Source: Platycnemis pennipes (lineage: Eukaryota; Arthropoda; Insecta; Odonata; Platycnemididae). Taken from it: 64,000 bases of DNA. Numbering within the stretch: the first letter of the stretch is position 1; each line of letters starts with the position of its first letter. Both the position numbers and the translations under genes were made by a program. The notes beneath the pieces were generated by a model. The model had not been told where the DNA came from, made no database searches, and saw nothing but the letters and a program-made list of their open reading frames with translations. Location: the NCBI GenBank assembly GCA_933228895.1, contig OW121854.1, positions 93,052,609 through 93,116,608 on the forward strand, written 5' to 3'. Shown here piece after piece: positions 34,889 through 47,165 of this stretch.

Positions 34889-37159
34889 GTAGCTAAAAAT
34901 ACTATTTTTCAATCCTTCATGTCTTATATTATGAGTGAAATAGCAATGAAATGACCAAAAATTTCACACAGTTTGCAAATTTTGCATGAAAAGTAATTGA
35001 ATATCCAAGAAAGGGATATACAATTTTTTGGGTACTAAAAAAGATATAAAATACATGAATATTAATGGAAATGAATGCAATAATTTCTGAAAAAATAGAG
35101 TGGGATGTGGTTTAGATGAATACCATGTGAGGGACCTGGTTTTCAAGAACTTGGTCAGGCACAAGGATTTAAGAATGGTCAGAATATACTGGAGGAGGCT
35201 TCGCAGCTGATTTGAGAAGCCAGTGGCCATCTTAGTAGGCACGACATGTGCTTGCTAACCGCAGTACTCACACAGATGAAGTTGTCTTTGCACGCAGTGA
35301 AACTTTGAGTTGTAACTGAATAATGGAATGCTTTTTTTTAAATTCATCAAAGATACCTACATGAAAGTGCGCAAACACATGAACAAGCGCTAAATATGTA
35401 GTTTAAGTAGGTTAAACTCGAACCAGTTTTGGTAATTAACTCCCAGGGGAATCAAATGCATTAATGAACCCCTTGAATAGCCTTAGGAAGAACAATTGAC
35501 GCTGCTGCAGAGAAATTTGGTTTTGATTTCATTGTTACTTATGTTTTAATATAAATGCAGTCTTCATAAGAGACCATATTAAATGCAGTGTTTTGTACAG
35601 AGTAGGTGTGGCCAAATCCTTCCCAAGCACCACCATTCTAGCTTCATCGACACCCATAGGCTAGTATGCCAATGTCTTCTCCAGTACATTCTGACCTTGA
35701 TCAGGCCAGATATAGAAGTAATACAGGAGGTTCATTGCACAGTTTTTGCAGCCTTTTAATACATGAATTAGTTATTCGATGCTGACAACTGCACAGCAAG
35801 AGCATGTTACAAGGGAATTCAACAAAAATAATCAATAAATCAGCCTTTGAACAAAGTTACTTCAAAATATATTCATTGAAAGTGAAAAATGGTACAATAA
35901 TCATTGAGCCCATACATAGGGCACTATGACACATGTGTCTTGACATACCTATTCTTCTCTATCCCACTTGACTCTGTCGATTCACATAAGCTGGGCAACA
36001 GAGTGAGAGAGAGGGAAAGAAAGTAGTGATGGGTATGAACAGTGCAGGGAGGAGTAAATGGTATTTGGAAGGAGTGGGGGGAAGCAGAAAAATCTTCTGG
36101 TGACAGCATCAGCTGATTCAACGGGTTTAAAATAGTGTGAAATGAGATTTGAACTATTTGCTAAAAGTTAGGATCTCTATTTCCTCCATAAAAGCATTGC
36201 TCCCCATACAATGTACAAATGAGGAATGCATGAGATAGGCATGGATTGAAATGATTTTCATGCCCTATTTACCAGGCTGTTGGAGAGTCTAGCTTTTAAG
36301 TCTCAGGATCATGAGTATTGGGGAGAGATGCACACTATGTCAAAATTTTGTCGCAATTACTCCTCAAGACAGTGTGTGAGGCAAAGGGCCACAGCCTTTA
36401 AGGGGACCTTGGTCCATTTTTTACTGTGGCCTTTAAGATTACAATCTTGAGATGAGGATGAGATGACAGAATTAATGAATGATCAGGACTCGCTGAAATA
36501 TCACATTTCAACCTCCATGTTGTTGCTATGTAAAAGGCGCATGCTCAATCTTACTTTTGCCCACACTTTTCTTAGAAAGGATGGGCAATTAACTATTTCC
36601 TCAGAAGGGTGGGCAATAATTTCCTTTTCATTCAATGCCTTATCATGTAATACAGTTTCAGGCTTGCAGCGGAAAAAAAGCTCCATATTAAATACGTATC
36701 TTCTCAATTTTCCACTGTTTTGGAAAGAGTTGAAAATTGCAAAATTAACATTTACACCTCACCATGTACCCAAAATACAGCTCTTTGTTATAGGAAGATT
36801 GCTAAGGAGAATAATAACGGTTCAACTTAATGTTTAAAAACAAAGGCAGATAATGCTTGGCTTTTACCTGTTATCTGGACATTCAGTTAACCAAAGGTCT
36901 CAAAAATAATTTCTTGAGGATGCAGGGACCCATATTGTGTTTTTATTCTGAATTTTGTGACAAAAATGCAAAATGGCAGTTATTCCCTGTTCACCCATAA
37001 ATATTCCCAAGAACTTGGTGGCCACATCTTATAATTAGCTAAGTAATTTAGATCAGAGCCAAAATTGAATAAAATTTTTTTGCACAGTTTATTTTCCTTC
37101 TGGGAAAGAGGAAACCATTTCAGCAGGATTTCATTGTTAAAAACCAATATTTTTTGCAG

Positions 37160-37272
37160 TTTCTCCTGCTGATAATGGAAGCAGATTAGAAGATTCTCCT
37201 CATGTACAACAGTACATTTTATGCCCACCTTCTGCTCCTCAGACAAAGTTTATAGCACAGACCAAAGTTGAG
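37160..37272 (+). CDS. HMG-box gene exon, short
   Basis: The acceptor ATTTTTTGCAG ends at 37159 and the donor GTTGAG|GTGAGT starts at 37273. It enters in phase 1 (G+TT gives Val) and leaves in phase 0. It encodes SPADNGSRLEDSPHVQQYIL then CPPSAPQTKFIAQTKVE. Both splice sites are strong and the phases fit both neighbours. Confidence 0.88.
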
Positions 37273-38054
37273 GTGAGTAAAATTATTTTTTTGAGATCTT
37301 CATTGAAGTTCTACTAAAATAAAACATTATGAGGTTTAATTAAATCACACATCGCCACTGCAATACACACTCATAAATGCCAACTTTGCTTTTTCCACAT
37401 TAATTGAAGATGACAGCATTCCGTCTGATTGCAGTATGTTTTTTATGATACTTTTGTGATTCCATCATTGATAAGGATTCTCATATGTGCAACAAATGAC
37501 ATTTCAATCAATTTTTTTAAATAAAGAAATTCAATAGATTTTTAAAATAAAAAAATTCAAAAGATTTTTTTAAATAAAAAAGCAGTGAGTACACCTATGC
37601 AAGAATATCATGGGGAAAAAATTATCAGCAAAAAAAATGGGAATTTGATAACTTAATGCTGCGTTTTTTGCATCAGTCAGTAAAGCTGTTGCTCTGAAGA
37701 TTATTCCATGCTTGTAAAACTATTGCAATTCCCTACCTGAGCACTGCTTGAGATATATTTATTATAACTTCTATGTAACACAAGAGACTGACATCTTCTA
37801 GTTTCAAAGGGCAGGGAATAATCATTACATGCCAATATCTGTAGCATTCAAACTATGCATTGCCAATATCTAGTGTTTTCTCATGGTTTGTAAAACTTTC
37901 AACTGACTGAATTGAATATATGACTGAAACACCATAAAGTCTCTGCAAAAATTTGTAATAAATACTAACTAAGGAAATAAATTCCTTTATTTATCATAAT
38001 TTGTGCTTGTGCCTCTTTAAGAAATTTCTTTTCTCAATTTACACTTTGGAACAA

Positions 38055-38165
38055 ATTGGATGCAGCAGTGGTAGTAAGGCTGGGTATAATCCAACCCAGG
38101 GCATGTATGTTGTGTTTGTCCTAGGATTAAAATTTTAAGTTAGATGGTATGATATAACCTTAGTT
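38055..38165 (+). mobile_element. Second SINE family, copy 2
   Basis: GCATGTATGTTGTGTTTGTC, CTAGGATTAAAATTTTAAGT and GGTATGATATAACCTTAG match the body of the copy at 22645. The tRNA-like head is decayed. Confidence 0.55.
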
Positions 38166-38167
38166 AT

Positions 38168-38313
38168 CAATAGAAAGATATTGAAATTTTCCACAAGTAA
38201 ATTTTTTTTATGTTCATAAGTAAAAATTGTTTCACTTGACACTGATGTAGTAGCATCGAAACTAGTCAGAATAAATTTTTACTTGTGGAAAATTGCAATT
38301 TTTCTATTAATAT
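38168..38313. mobile_element. Small fold-back element
   Basis: AATAGAAAGATATTGAAATT and TTCCACAAGTAAATTT on the left are mirrored on the right by ATTTTTACTTGTGGAAAATT and TTTTTCTATT. The loop contains CACTGATGTAGTAGCATCGA followed by AACTAGTC: a GAUG/CAUC stem next to a GAAAC box, resembling a decayed hammerhead-like core. Non-coding, in the intron before 38896. Confidence 0.6.
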
Positions 38314-38358
38314 GGAAAATTTCCACCACATCACACCTGAATCTGGTTTGTTTATAAC

Positions 38359-38715
38359 TAGGGATGGGTCGGTTCCAATTTTTTTCGGTTCCGGTTCCGG
38401 TTCGGTTCTTAACTTCGGTTCTCGGTTCCGATTCTCGGTTCCGGTTCTTAATTTACCACTTACTTTGCATTGCTCAATGGTAAGATAAGGTAATCATTAA
38501 TCATTTCCAGAGACTAAATTAAAATAATTCGTGACTTTGAAGCATCTAAGTACACTATTTCACCAGGTTTTAATGTGAAGTTTCCACTTTCGGAGTGTGA
38601 GTAGGTTTCAAACTGGTTTTCGCGCCAATTATTTCGGTACCGATTATTTTTGGCCTCGGTTCCGGTTCTAAGCTCAAGAACCGGTGGAACCGAGAACCGA
38701 ACCGACCCATCCCTA
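38359..38715. mobile_element. hAT-type MITE with 8-bp target duplication
   Basis: The exact 8-bp duplication TTTATAAC lies at 38351-38358 and 38716-38723. The termini are TAGGGATGGGTCGGTTC and, on the right, GAACCGACCCATCCCTA. Subterminal regions are built from repeated CGGTTC / GGTTCC units, a common way for hAT elements to bind transposase. It is 357 bp long with no coding capacity. The sharp ends and perfect duplication make this a reliable call. Confidence 0.93.
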
Positions 38716-38895
38716 TTTATAACCTTAGTTGTTGAAGCACCTAAAAACACGAGACTACTTCTACAACAAACTTGAATGTGTAACTGGCTTTCATTTTTAG
38801 GAAGCCTCATAAAAATATATTTTTAACTTCATATTTATCAGCCAATACCTACCATCAATGACTACTGTGTGATGAGTTTAATTCAAATTTTACAG

Positions 38896-39357
38896 GATGA
38901 TGTTACCAAAGACATCAAAGAAGAAATTGAGCTTTCAGATGCTTCATCATCCAAAATGACATCCTCAATGGGCAATGAGACCAGCTCTAATGCTGAAGAC
39001 TTGGGGAAAAGAAACCCTGACTCCTTACCTTTACCAGCATTTCAGCAAGCATTTGGCTCGACAGAGATTGGGCGTTTTGCCAATGAAGGCTTTCTGAGTC
39101 AGGTGAGAGTTTCATTGGCACCACCGGTCCATGCCGAGAGCACCCATATACACTCCCCAATGTCCAATTCATCATCCCATCATCACCTTTTTCCCATCAA
39201 CCATCAAAGTGCAGTGGCCTACGAGTCCCAGTCAACAATCGCTCCCCAGCAAAGACTTCCCCAAGGCACAATCGGTGTGATGCATTGCAACTATCAGCAT
39301 CAACAGCAACTCCGTCCCATGTGGGAATGTCAGCGCGACTTACCCATCAGGCATTGA
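38896..39357 (+). CDS. HMG-box gene exon with two possible ends (splice at 39102 or stop at 39357)
   Basis: The acceptor AAATTTTACAG ends at 38895, phase 0. The first 69 codons read DDVTKDIKEEIELSDASSSK and on to FANEGFLSQ. IKEE is a consensus sumoylation site in an acidic setting. At 39103 there is a good donor CAG|GTGAGA in phase 0, which joins in frame to the terminal exon at 47704. If it is not used, the frame stays open for 84 more codons (VRVSLAPPVHAESTHIHSPM ... ECQRDLPIRH) to a TGA. That tail is rich in His, Gln, Ser and Pro like the rest of the protein, so it is probably translated in some transcripts. The gene would then have two C-termini. Confidence 0.85.
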   Translation, partial: DDVTKDIKEEIELSDASSSKMTSSMGNETSSNAEDLGKRNPDSLPLPAFQQAFGSTEIGRFANEGFLSQVRVSLAPPVHAESTHIHSPMSNSSSHHHLFPINHQSAVAYESQSTIAPQQRLPQGTIGVMHCNYQHQQQLRPMWECQRDLPIRH

Positions 39358-42300
39358 GAGCGAGTAGATAGCTGCATACTTTTAAATCGTTGACGAATTT
39401 TTTTCACATCATTTTTTGGTTAATAGTCTTTTTCTTGTGAGTCAATCAATTGCCCATGTCTTCATTTTTATACGCCTTTATTTGTGGAGTGATGTGACAC
39501 AGTTGTTCGTTCAGGTAGGACTGAACTGTTTACTTCTTTCTGATGTTAGTTTACAGACTTGTTTTTTTTTCATAACATATCCACCAAAAAGCTAAGAGGT
39601 ATTAGCTTAAGGAGAAGAGAACTGATGAAAATATGTGTTGGTGTTGTCCTCATACAGTGTGAAACTATTATAGGCAGGCAAGAGCCTATTTTATGATAAC
39701 TTCAAAGGTATTTTGGATTATTTGGTCTTCCATGCTCAGTTTTGAATGATCCCAAAATGTTAGGATGGAGTATGCAGGAGTACGAATTATAATTTTGCAG
39801 CTATTAACTGCATACATATTCTAGTCATGGGTTTTTAACAAGATTTGGCCTAAAAGAGCCAAGTAAGAATATAAAGCATGAAAAATACCCTGGACCATAG
39901 CCAAGGTCATGAAATCTATTTTGTATACATACTCATTATGGAAAACTAATGAAAATCAGATGTTGTGGATAGATAGAATCCTTGTGGATTGGTTTTAACC
40001 CATGACCATGGTCATGGCTTAGGAAATTGATATACTGTGCCTTTCATAAGGGAAAGATAAGATTTGCTTGTGAATAGCCAAAAAAAATATTATATGTTAT
40101 CAGTCAAATTACCATATCCAATATTCTGATTTAATGGGACAAAGTTGGGAGAATGGCTATTTTTGGGGACCAAACAAATCAAAAGAAACAAGATATTCCT
40201 ACATGCCTAACATAAACATAGAAGTTGATTTGTTTTTTTTTATATTTATTTGAAGTTCTCTGCAGTCAATATAAATGTTCAATGGTTGTACTGAATTGAA
40301 ACGCGGAAAGAAATTCTATGAAGAAAAAAAAATGCCACAGTTAATTTCTGGATGCAAACCAAGCAAAGAAATTCTGAATGACAGGATTTGTGATGAGTCC
40401 ATGTGCCAAAAAGGTATCCTAAAGGAGTGCCTTAAAACATACAAAAAATGCTTCATTTGCCACAGTCACAGATTTAACTTCCCAGCCCTTCTCTAAAACA
40501 AGAAAAGGATCCAAGGGTTTTTATTGAGCCAATTCATTTTAACTTTTCAACCGTCCTCTCAAAACTTAGTTCAAACACTATTCAATGCTTTCCATGTAAA
40601 TTTGAAGCTTACATGTTTAAAAAATATATCTAATATTGTTATATACTTAAGAAAATTTAAGATTAGTTAGGAGGCATAAATAGCAATTAAGTTGAACGGC
40701 CAAATATGAAGTTTATGATTCAAGTCATTGAGGAATCGGACAACTTGACCAAAATAACTGGTGACGAGAAAGTTCAAAATCGTTGCATTCATGATGGTCT
40801 CTCTAGCCATGTGGGATAGCTCATACAAAATGGAGTTAGAAAGAAAAACTTATGAACTACTATGCCATAGTCAGTGTTTTAAGACTGATTTTTGAGCAAA
40901 TGAGGAAGTTCGAAGGAAAAATTAGAAAACTTCCTCACTGCAAATGGACGTTATATAATATACTAACTGAAAAGTCTTTATCTACAATATTGTCTTCATC
41001 AAAGTATATTTATGAATACTATACAAAAAAGAGAAATGCTGAAAATGAGTTACAGAAATATAAAAGTGTAATTATTGAAACTATCATTGCCAGCTCAATT
41101 TTCTTTGTTATTCTTAATCAAAGGATATTTTAAGGCAATCATATATTACTAAAACTGGTTGAGAAACAGATGACACCTTTGAATATAAAGTCATACAACT
41201 AAAAGATGTTATAAAATTTAAAATGTGTTGTGAAATTATTATAAATGAATATTGTTTTAAGATAAGCTATAAAGTATGTTGTAAAATTTAAAGTGAATGA
41301 ATGTATTATGCTTCCAAAAATCCGTAACACCAGATGTACAAATGGCCCAGTGTTCAAATGTATCAATCCTTAAGAACCCAAATTTTGAATAAACAAATGT
41401 AACCTTCTTTTGAAAAAATATTGCTTTTACACAATTTCGCGGTGTGGTCCCCCAGAAATCATACGACTGCCCAGTTGTATCTTATGGTATCAGTTACTGA
41501 AACATACTTCCCTTAAATTCACCATTATCCCTAATTTTATTTATCTTAATGGAGCAGTAGCATATTATTTTATAGATCGAACTTTCTCCGGAATTACTTG
41601 GTGCAACCACTACGCATTAGATAAATAAACACCAGTAACATTGTAAAGATACACAATTTTAATAAAATCCTGATTCTCGAAAATGCTGTAAGAGGCAAAA
41701 ACCAGTTGTATGCCTTTTTATTAAATTTGTGGAACTTTACATAGTCAATGGAGTTTATTTATTATAGTTTTATGCTAATGGGTATATCAGAATTCTGTAA
41801 ATAACAAATAATGTACATGGATAACTGAACAAATATGATTGTTTTCCTGCAGCACCCATGCAAAATCTTTGGAGCAAGAAGTTACAACAAAGGAATCTTC
41901 CACATGAGTTGCCTGTAATTCTCTCCAGAAAACTACAATTGAAACTAAGTTGTACCTGTCATCATTTGCTTTAACCTGATGACTGCATTTTTTAGACTAT
42001 TAACTCAGAAAATGAAAGGGAGGAAAAAACATGTAAGATTACAGTGAAAAAATATATAATTCCTAGATCACTTTTTCAACATCAGTAACCAACACTGTGA
42101 ACCAAAGTGTGGAATGTTTCGTTGATTTGCAATGAGAGATGTGATGTGAATTCAGTCAAGCATATTAGAGGATATATGAAGAGAAAAGGTATCAAGAGTA
42201 GAAAATATCAACAGAGAAGCTATAAGGGAACTCTGACATTAAGTCAGTACTAACTCGTCAGACAAATAAGCTACAAGAGAGAGAACATCAAAAATGCTGA

Positions 42301-42660
42301 CCAGAGCCAATGTTAGTTATACCATGGTGGGTGGTGAAGCACTGAACTTCGAACTAGAAAAAGGACCTTTTTGTCTGGAATCAGTAACATCCAAAACTCC
42401 AACAGAAAAGAACAAGAGGAAATTTGATAAGCAACTATTGACATTCAGGACTAAAAGAAAGGTTTATAATTGACAAAATAATAAATGAAAGCATACCAGT
42501 TAATCTAATGTTGATATGGACCTTGAAATACTTTGTTAGCAATGTTTAGCGGAAGAAAAGGTTCTATCTACAATAAAATCAAGGAAAGGAAGTTGAAACA
42601 CTATGGAAAGTTGTTCAAAGTTGGAAGGGGAAATAGGTTTCCTTCGACCACCATTTTCAA
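39358..42660 (+). other. Intron or alternative 3' UTR of the HMG-box gene
   Basis: AT-rich and without a supported exon. If transcripts read through at 39102, this is their 3' UTR. An AATAAA at 41388-41393 (TTTTGAATAAAC) is one usable poly(A) signal about 2 kb after the stop. A short open frame at 40275-40496 has no recognisable match and I do not call it. Confidence 0.4.
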
Positions 42661-42679
42661 TGTGAGCAAGTGACATAGT

Positions 42680-43006
42680 TGGTTGGATGGTTATTCAGGG
42701 GAGGCGACCGACAGCTATGGTCATTTGCGCCATTTAGGATAGGTGGGCAATTGGGTAATGGTAGGAGTTTTCAGGGAAGGGTGGAGAGAAACCCAGTGTC
42801 AGCATTAGCCTACTCTTAACGAAAGGCACCAAGGGGACCACGGCTTAACGTCCCATCCGATGGACAGAGTACTGAACTTGAAATGCCCTCCACTAGGCAC
42901 ACAAGTGGGGACCTGTTTTCCAGTAAATCCGCCACTGCCGGGAATCAAACCCGGGCCCTCGGGGTGAGAGGCCAGTACTCTAGCCACAACACCAACCCGA
43001 TCCCCT
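42680..43006 (-). mobile_element. tRNA-derived SINE, full length, antisense, with 14-bp target-site duplication
   Basis: Same family as 1682-2016, reversed. It is flanked by the exact duplication GCAAGTGACATAGT at 42666-42679 and 43007-43020. Body landmarks are GCCATTTAGGATAGGTGGGC, AACCCAGTGTCAGCATTAGC, CTTAACGTCCCATCCGATGG, the reversed B box GGAATCAAACCCGGGCCCTC and CCAGTACTCTAGCCACAACA. It lies in the last intron of the HMG gene. A recent insertion. Confidence 0.93.
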
Positions 43007-43614
43007 GCAAGTGACATAGTAAAGGAGCCAAGTTGTGTACTTAAGTACGAAGAAGTAAAGAAGCTTAAACACAGGAAGGAATCTGTCTGTTTCTTCACTT
43101 TGGAACTCAACACATACTTTCATTAGGCAATGAAAGCAGAAGTAATTGAACAAAATGAATTATGTAGAATTTAGAAGGAATATAATTGATCCATCCAATG
43201 GATGATACCATTATCTTGGTTTAGGACTGAGGAGCAATGGCTCAGGAGTGTTAGGTAGGGGTGACCACGACACCCTAACTTTCGTCACATGGTTCTCATG
43301 ATAAAAAGTAAGCTGCTGCAACCACTGAGATATAATTATCAACACGAAAGAATACGAAAATGTCAAACTGTGGCATTTTGTTGATTAGAGATTTGGAACA
43401 ACAGAAAACCTAACAAAAAAGAGCAGAATCCTTCAAAGCCAGATTTTAAAGGTAAATATTTATCATCATCAATGCTTTTTTTATGATAATTAATTCTCAT
43501 TAAATAAGAAATGAAAAAGTATGTACACGAATGAGAACATGGTGAAAGGCCCAAATGGAGAACAATACAGCAATGAGGAATTTATGAACTGGACAAGCTG
43601 AAGCAATGGACAGA

Positions 43615-43740
43615 GAAAAAGTAACACTATGTCTTTCCAATAATTTATTCTTAGGTAGCACTAGTTATGACACTACCGCATCATCAAAACTAGTAATACT
43701 GCATGTGAATTAATTAGTGGAAAGATACATAGTTACTTTT
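43615..43740. mobile_element. Small fold-back element, decayed
   Basis: AAAAAGTAACACTATGTCTT and TCCAATAATTTATTC on the left are mirrored by GAATTAATTAGTGGAAAGAT and ACATAGTTACTTTTT on the right. The loop contains ACTAGTTATGACACTACC and ATCATCAAAACTAGT, which reversed gives a TGATGATG...GTGTCAT layout like the cores of the other fold-backs, but with altered CUGAUGA and GAAA boxes. Confidence 0.55.
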
Positions 43741-45466
43741 TCTCATTCGATGGATTTCCACATTGTTAAGCCTAAAGTATTTGAACTGAAACAATGGATC
43801 TGTAAGCAACATGATGCTAAATAAAAAGTAAGGTACCATAAGGAAGGGCAAAAAATCTAAGGGCGAAAAAGAGGGATGTAGAAAATGAGAAGAATACATA
43901 GAACAGAATTATTCTGGAGCAAAGGCAAGCAAGAGCCAGAAAGAATTGAGAGCAGCATTATCTTAGGATGGGAAACCATTAATCATCATATTAATGAGAA
44001 GAGATGCCAGTAAATAAAAATGGATCAACACATAATCTACAATGCAGCCAAAGTTTTCAAAAGTAATTAATGAAGGAGGTTATCCTCCTTAGAATTAATA
44101 ACCATTGAAGAAGAAAAAACCATGAAAGTCCGAAATCCACATGTATAATAATCCTCTTTAAAAACATGGATCCTTCTTTTTGCTCACCATAATTATTCAG
44201 GTACCACATACGTTAATTTATTTTGTAAGCAATAAAACAGTGACATTCTCCACATTTTTTCAACTAACTACAGCATCATATCATCATTTTCAAATTAAAA
44301 ACCATAATGAATCATTTCCACTTGTAATGAAAATAATAAGTACAGTTGGTACAAATAAAATAAGGGCAGTGATATGGAAACAAATATGTATCACCACTAA
44401 CAGTAACTGCAGTCAAAAGGTAAACTCTTTGCTAGCTCATCAAAGAAGATGTATCCTTGTTTGTCTAAGTAATACTGCAAGACTCCTAAGTTACCATTTT
44501 TTTTAGTTTTTCTATTGTTTGCAATGGTGGTGACAGAATATGGAAAATTACTAATGAGGATTCAATTTATAGTCTTTCCTTTCAGGAGACCCAGAATTTT
44601 CAAAGCTTCTATCTATTTTAATGCCACAAAGATAATGATAGCTTGACTGGAACACTTAGTTCCAGCTGCTTACACCTACGGACCAGAGGCCAGTTTCCAC
44701 CAGCAACTTGCAATATACTATTTTTAATTATTGCTAGACACATTTTTCACATTTGCCAATTAAATTAGAATAAACACTTATTAAACTGTTAGGCTAATGA
44801 ACAAAAACATACACTCAAACCAAGTAATAATTTACAGAAGAACCTTCTGTAACTAAATATTCATAATAAGTAATCAAGATAAGTGAAGACTGAAAGACTG
44901 ATCAAGTAACAGGAGGTTAGGGAAAGTTTGGAGGAGCATGCCCTGGATGAAACAAAAATTTTAAAAGTACAGATCCACCCTTCCCTAGCAGGAATAACGG
45001 CCACTAAAAGTCACCACTTAAATTCACTTATGTCTCCTACAGGAAATCATACTAAAGACCCTACCTGACTCTGAGGGAATGTATGCTTGTCCAAAACCAA
45101 GTCAAGGGCCTCAGTCAAAACTGCAAATAACTCGATTCCTGAACACCCATACAACTTTGACTATTTAACACACACTGGCATGACAACTTCTACACGATTG
45201 CTGGAAATCATCATTACAGGGCATGGGATATTAAGACTCAAGGTCAAAAGATACCTAATGCATGGCAACAGAGGGATTCACACCTGCGTTCTGAAGAGTT
45301 GGTTCCAGCTGTTTATTGCCTAAGAATCATCATGGCCAGTTTCTATCAGTAATTAGTGATACACCATTTTCAATTACTGCCAGAACCCCTTCTTCACATT
45401 TCACCTTTAAAAATTAGTAGAAATGAAATCGATAGATTCGGCTTTCACTTGGTGAAAATTCATGTT

Positions 45467-45810
45467 GAATAAGAAGATGCAACCTATGTAAATTTTCACA
45501 GACTTTTATTTGTTGGTACAATGCGTTTCGACGCTAAGGCGTCATCTTCAAGTACAAAGTTTTATGTATGACTCCCGGATATATATACACTTTGGCTAAG
45601 GGTGAAGGGAGAGGACGGGGGGAGGGGTTACATTGTGTTACTTTGTTGTTTTTGAATGGGTTGCAGGGACGGCCAACGGGCCGGGGGGTATGGGGGAGGG
45701 GAGGTCATTGTCCGGTGGGGGTTACATTGTGGCGGGATAGTGCGGCAGTTAGGAGGGGTGAGTGCTTTTTAAAAACAATGTCGTTCAGTATTTGTCCCTT
45801 GTTCAAATTT
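45467..45810 (-). mobile_element. Left arm of a Penelope-like inverted pair
   Basis: This 344-bp stretch is the near-identical reverse complement of 47166-47508. Read on the minus strand near its end it has TTGAAGATGACGCCTTAGCG followed by TCGAAACGCATTGTACC: a stem GACGC/GCGUC and an intact GAAAC box, but the first C of the CUGANGA box is U. It then runs CCAACAAATAAAAGTCTGTG. This is the typical terminal region of Penelope-like elements. The long open frame across it (CTLAKGEGRGRGEGL-like) is low complexity. Confidence 0.7.
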
Positions 45811-45817
45811 TTCTTAA

Positions 45818-47000
45818 CACGGTCACTGCGGCGTGACCCACCAGTGGGTCACGCAGATGCGTCTAGCGCCGCGGCCATAAAATTCTGTGAATTGTTATAG
45901 CTTGCGAGGAGTATTGTGAGAGTAGGAATCGAGAACTTCTCAAGTGACTTCACCCAGAGGTTAGTCATTGTTCAAATAATAGACTACTATGTGACACTTA
46001 GTGTGACCCACCGGTGGGTCACACTAAGTGTCACACACCACCGCCCCTCATGAAACTTCTTTCAGCGTGAGCGGTGTGGCCCACCGGTGGGTCACGAACA
46101 AATTTACATATTAGCGTATTATATCCAAAATACGTTTATTTTTTGCTTTCTTTTTGTTTTTTTTCATGTTTATGCGATTTTTATACATAAGGATGAACAA
46201 TACTCGATATAGTAAAACATATCAACTTATTAAAAATAATGAAAATCTTTAGGAAAATTTTTTCTCCTCAACCTCTTGGCTGTCCGTCAGTTGCTCATAA
46301 ACTAAACAGTCCAAACTGCACTCGCCCTGCTGTGTGAGAGATTGACTCTCTCTCTTCCCTTCCCCCCCCCCCTCTACGGAAGGGCAATTGGGAAAGAGTC
46401 GCGTAGCGTTCTTGAGCCAATCCCTCAGTGGTGGATGAGTGACCATGCCCTTGCCAGGTGAACGTCTTCCGAAATGCAGACACTACTTTTTTCTGAGTGA
46501 GACAAACCACTATGTACTCTTTCCGAAGGATCCCCCTTCCCTTTTCTCATAGTGTGAGCAGGGCTGGGGAATCGGTACGCACGGACTGGCGTCTACGTCT
46601 CACAGACGGACGCGAACAAGGGCAGGAGCAATAAACAGAGACGGGTGGGAGTCTCCTGGGTTTTCCGAACGTCAGCAAATCTTTACCACATGCATTGTAT
46701 TGTTGGACCTCTCTTCCCCCATCCCACGCCAGGGTCTAGCTGATAGCGTGCCCCACGTGGCCGGGGGAGGGGTGGGCTGGGGGCGAAGCTGGGAGTAGCC
46801 TCCCCCAGCCTTCCTCTAATCTCAGGAAACAGCTGAGTATTGCCGCTTCAACCACCATCCCTCGGCAGTGGCCAGAAGCTCAGAAGGACTGTGACCCACC
46901 GGTGGGTCACACCGCCCATGCAAAAGGCTGAGTGTGACCAACCGGTGGGTCACGCCGCACTGTGAGGGGTAGGGCTTTAAACAGCTCCGCAGTGAACGTG
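45818..47000. mobile_element. TTAA-flanked piggyBac-type element with repeated palindromes, nested in the Penelope copy
   Basis: TTAA lies at 45814-45817 and 47001-47004. The ends read CACGGTCACTGCGG on the left and, reversed, CACGTTCACTGCGG on the right. Near both ends are copies of the palindrome GTGACCCACCGGTGGGTCAC: about 45831-45854, 45990-46035, 46077-46096, 46891-46910 and 46934-46953. No transposase frame was found in the 1,183 bp, so it is non-autonomous. It has inserted into a Penelope-like copy whose sequence resumes at 47005. Confidence 0.85.
45990..46035. repeat. 46-bp perfect palindrome
   Basis: The left half TGTGACACTTAGTGTGACCC plus ACC is the exact reverse complement of the right half GGT plus GGGTCACACTAAGTGTCACA. 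The centre is CACCGGTG. It contains the 20-bp palindrome seen elsewhere in the same element, extended outward. Confidence 0.9.
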
Positions 47001-47004
47001 TTAA

Positions 47005-47165
47005 TCTCCAATTCATCCAGTACGTCCATCTTTTTCCCTTTTTTGGAGTGATGCAGAATCTTGGGCACGAAGTCACTGTTGTGTCCGGCTTCCCACAGGT
47101 GCTTCGCAAAGTGGGATAGGTTTAACAACCCATTGCGATAGCATCTGTTGTGCTCTCCTGCTCTG
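47005..47165 (-). mobile_element. Penelope-like or GIY-YIG-type retroelement coding fragment
   Basis: On the minus strand it encodes LSHFAKHLWEAGHNSDFVPK and ILHHSKKGKKMDVLDELEI. The pattern (S.FA.HL...GH...ILH..KKGK.MD.L.ELEI) is the part downstream of the GIY-YIG motif in arthropod retroelement endonucleases. It is continuous with the right arm (47166-47508), so arm and fragment belong to one element that the TTAA element interrupted. Confidence 0.65.

Noticed and set aside
45568..45900. 110-codon plus-strand frame, and the 166-codon minus-strand frame at 46907-47407
   Set aside because: The shared N-terminal part is the low-complexity arm of a Penelope-like inverted pair; only the short piece at 47005-47165 looks like real (mobile-element) protein.
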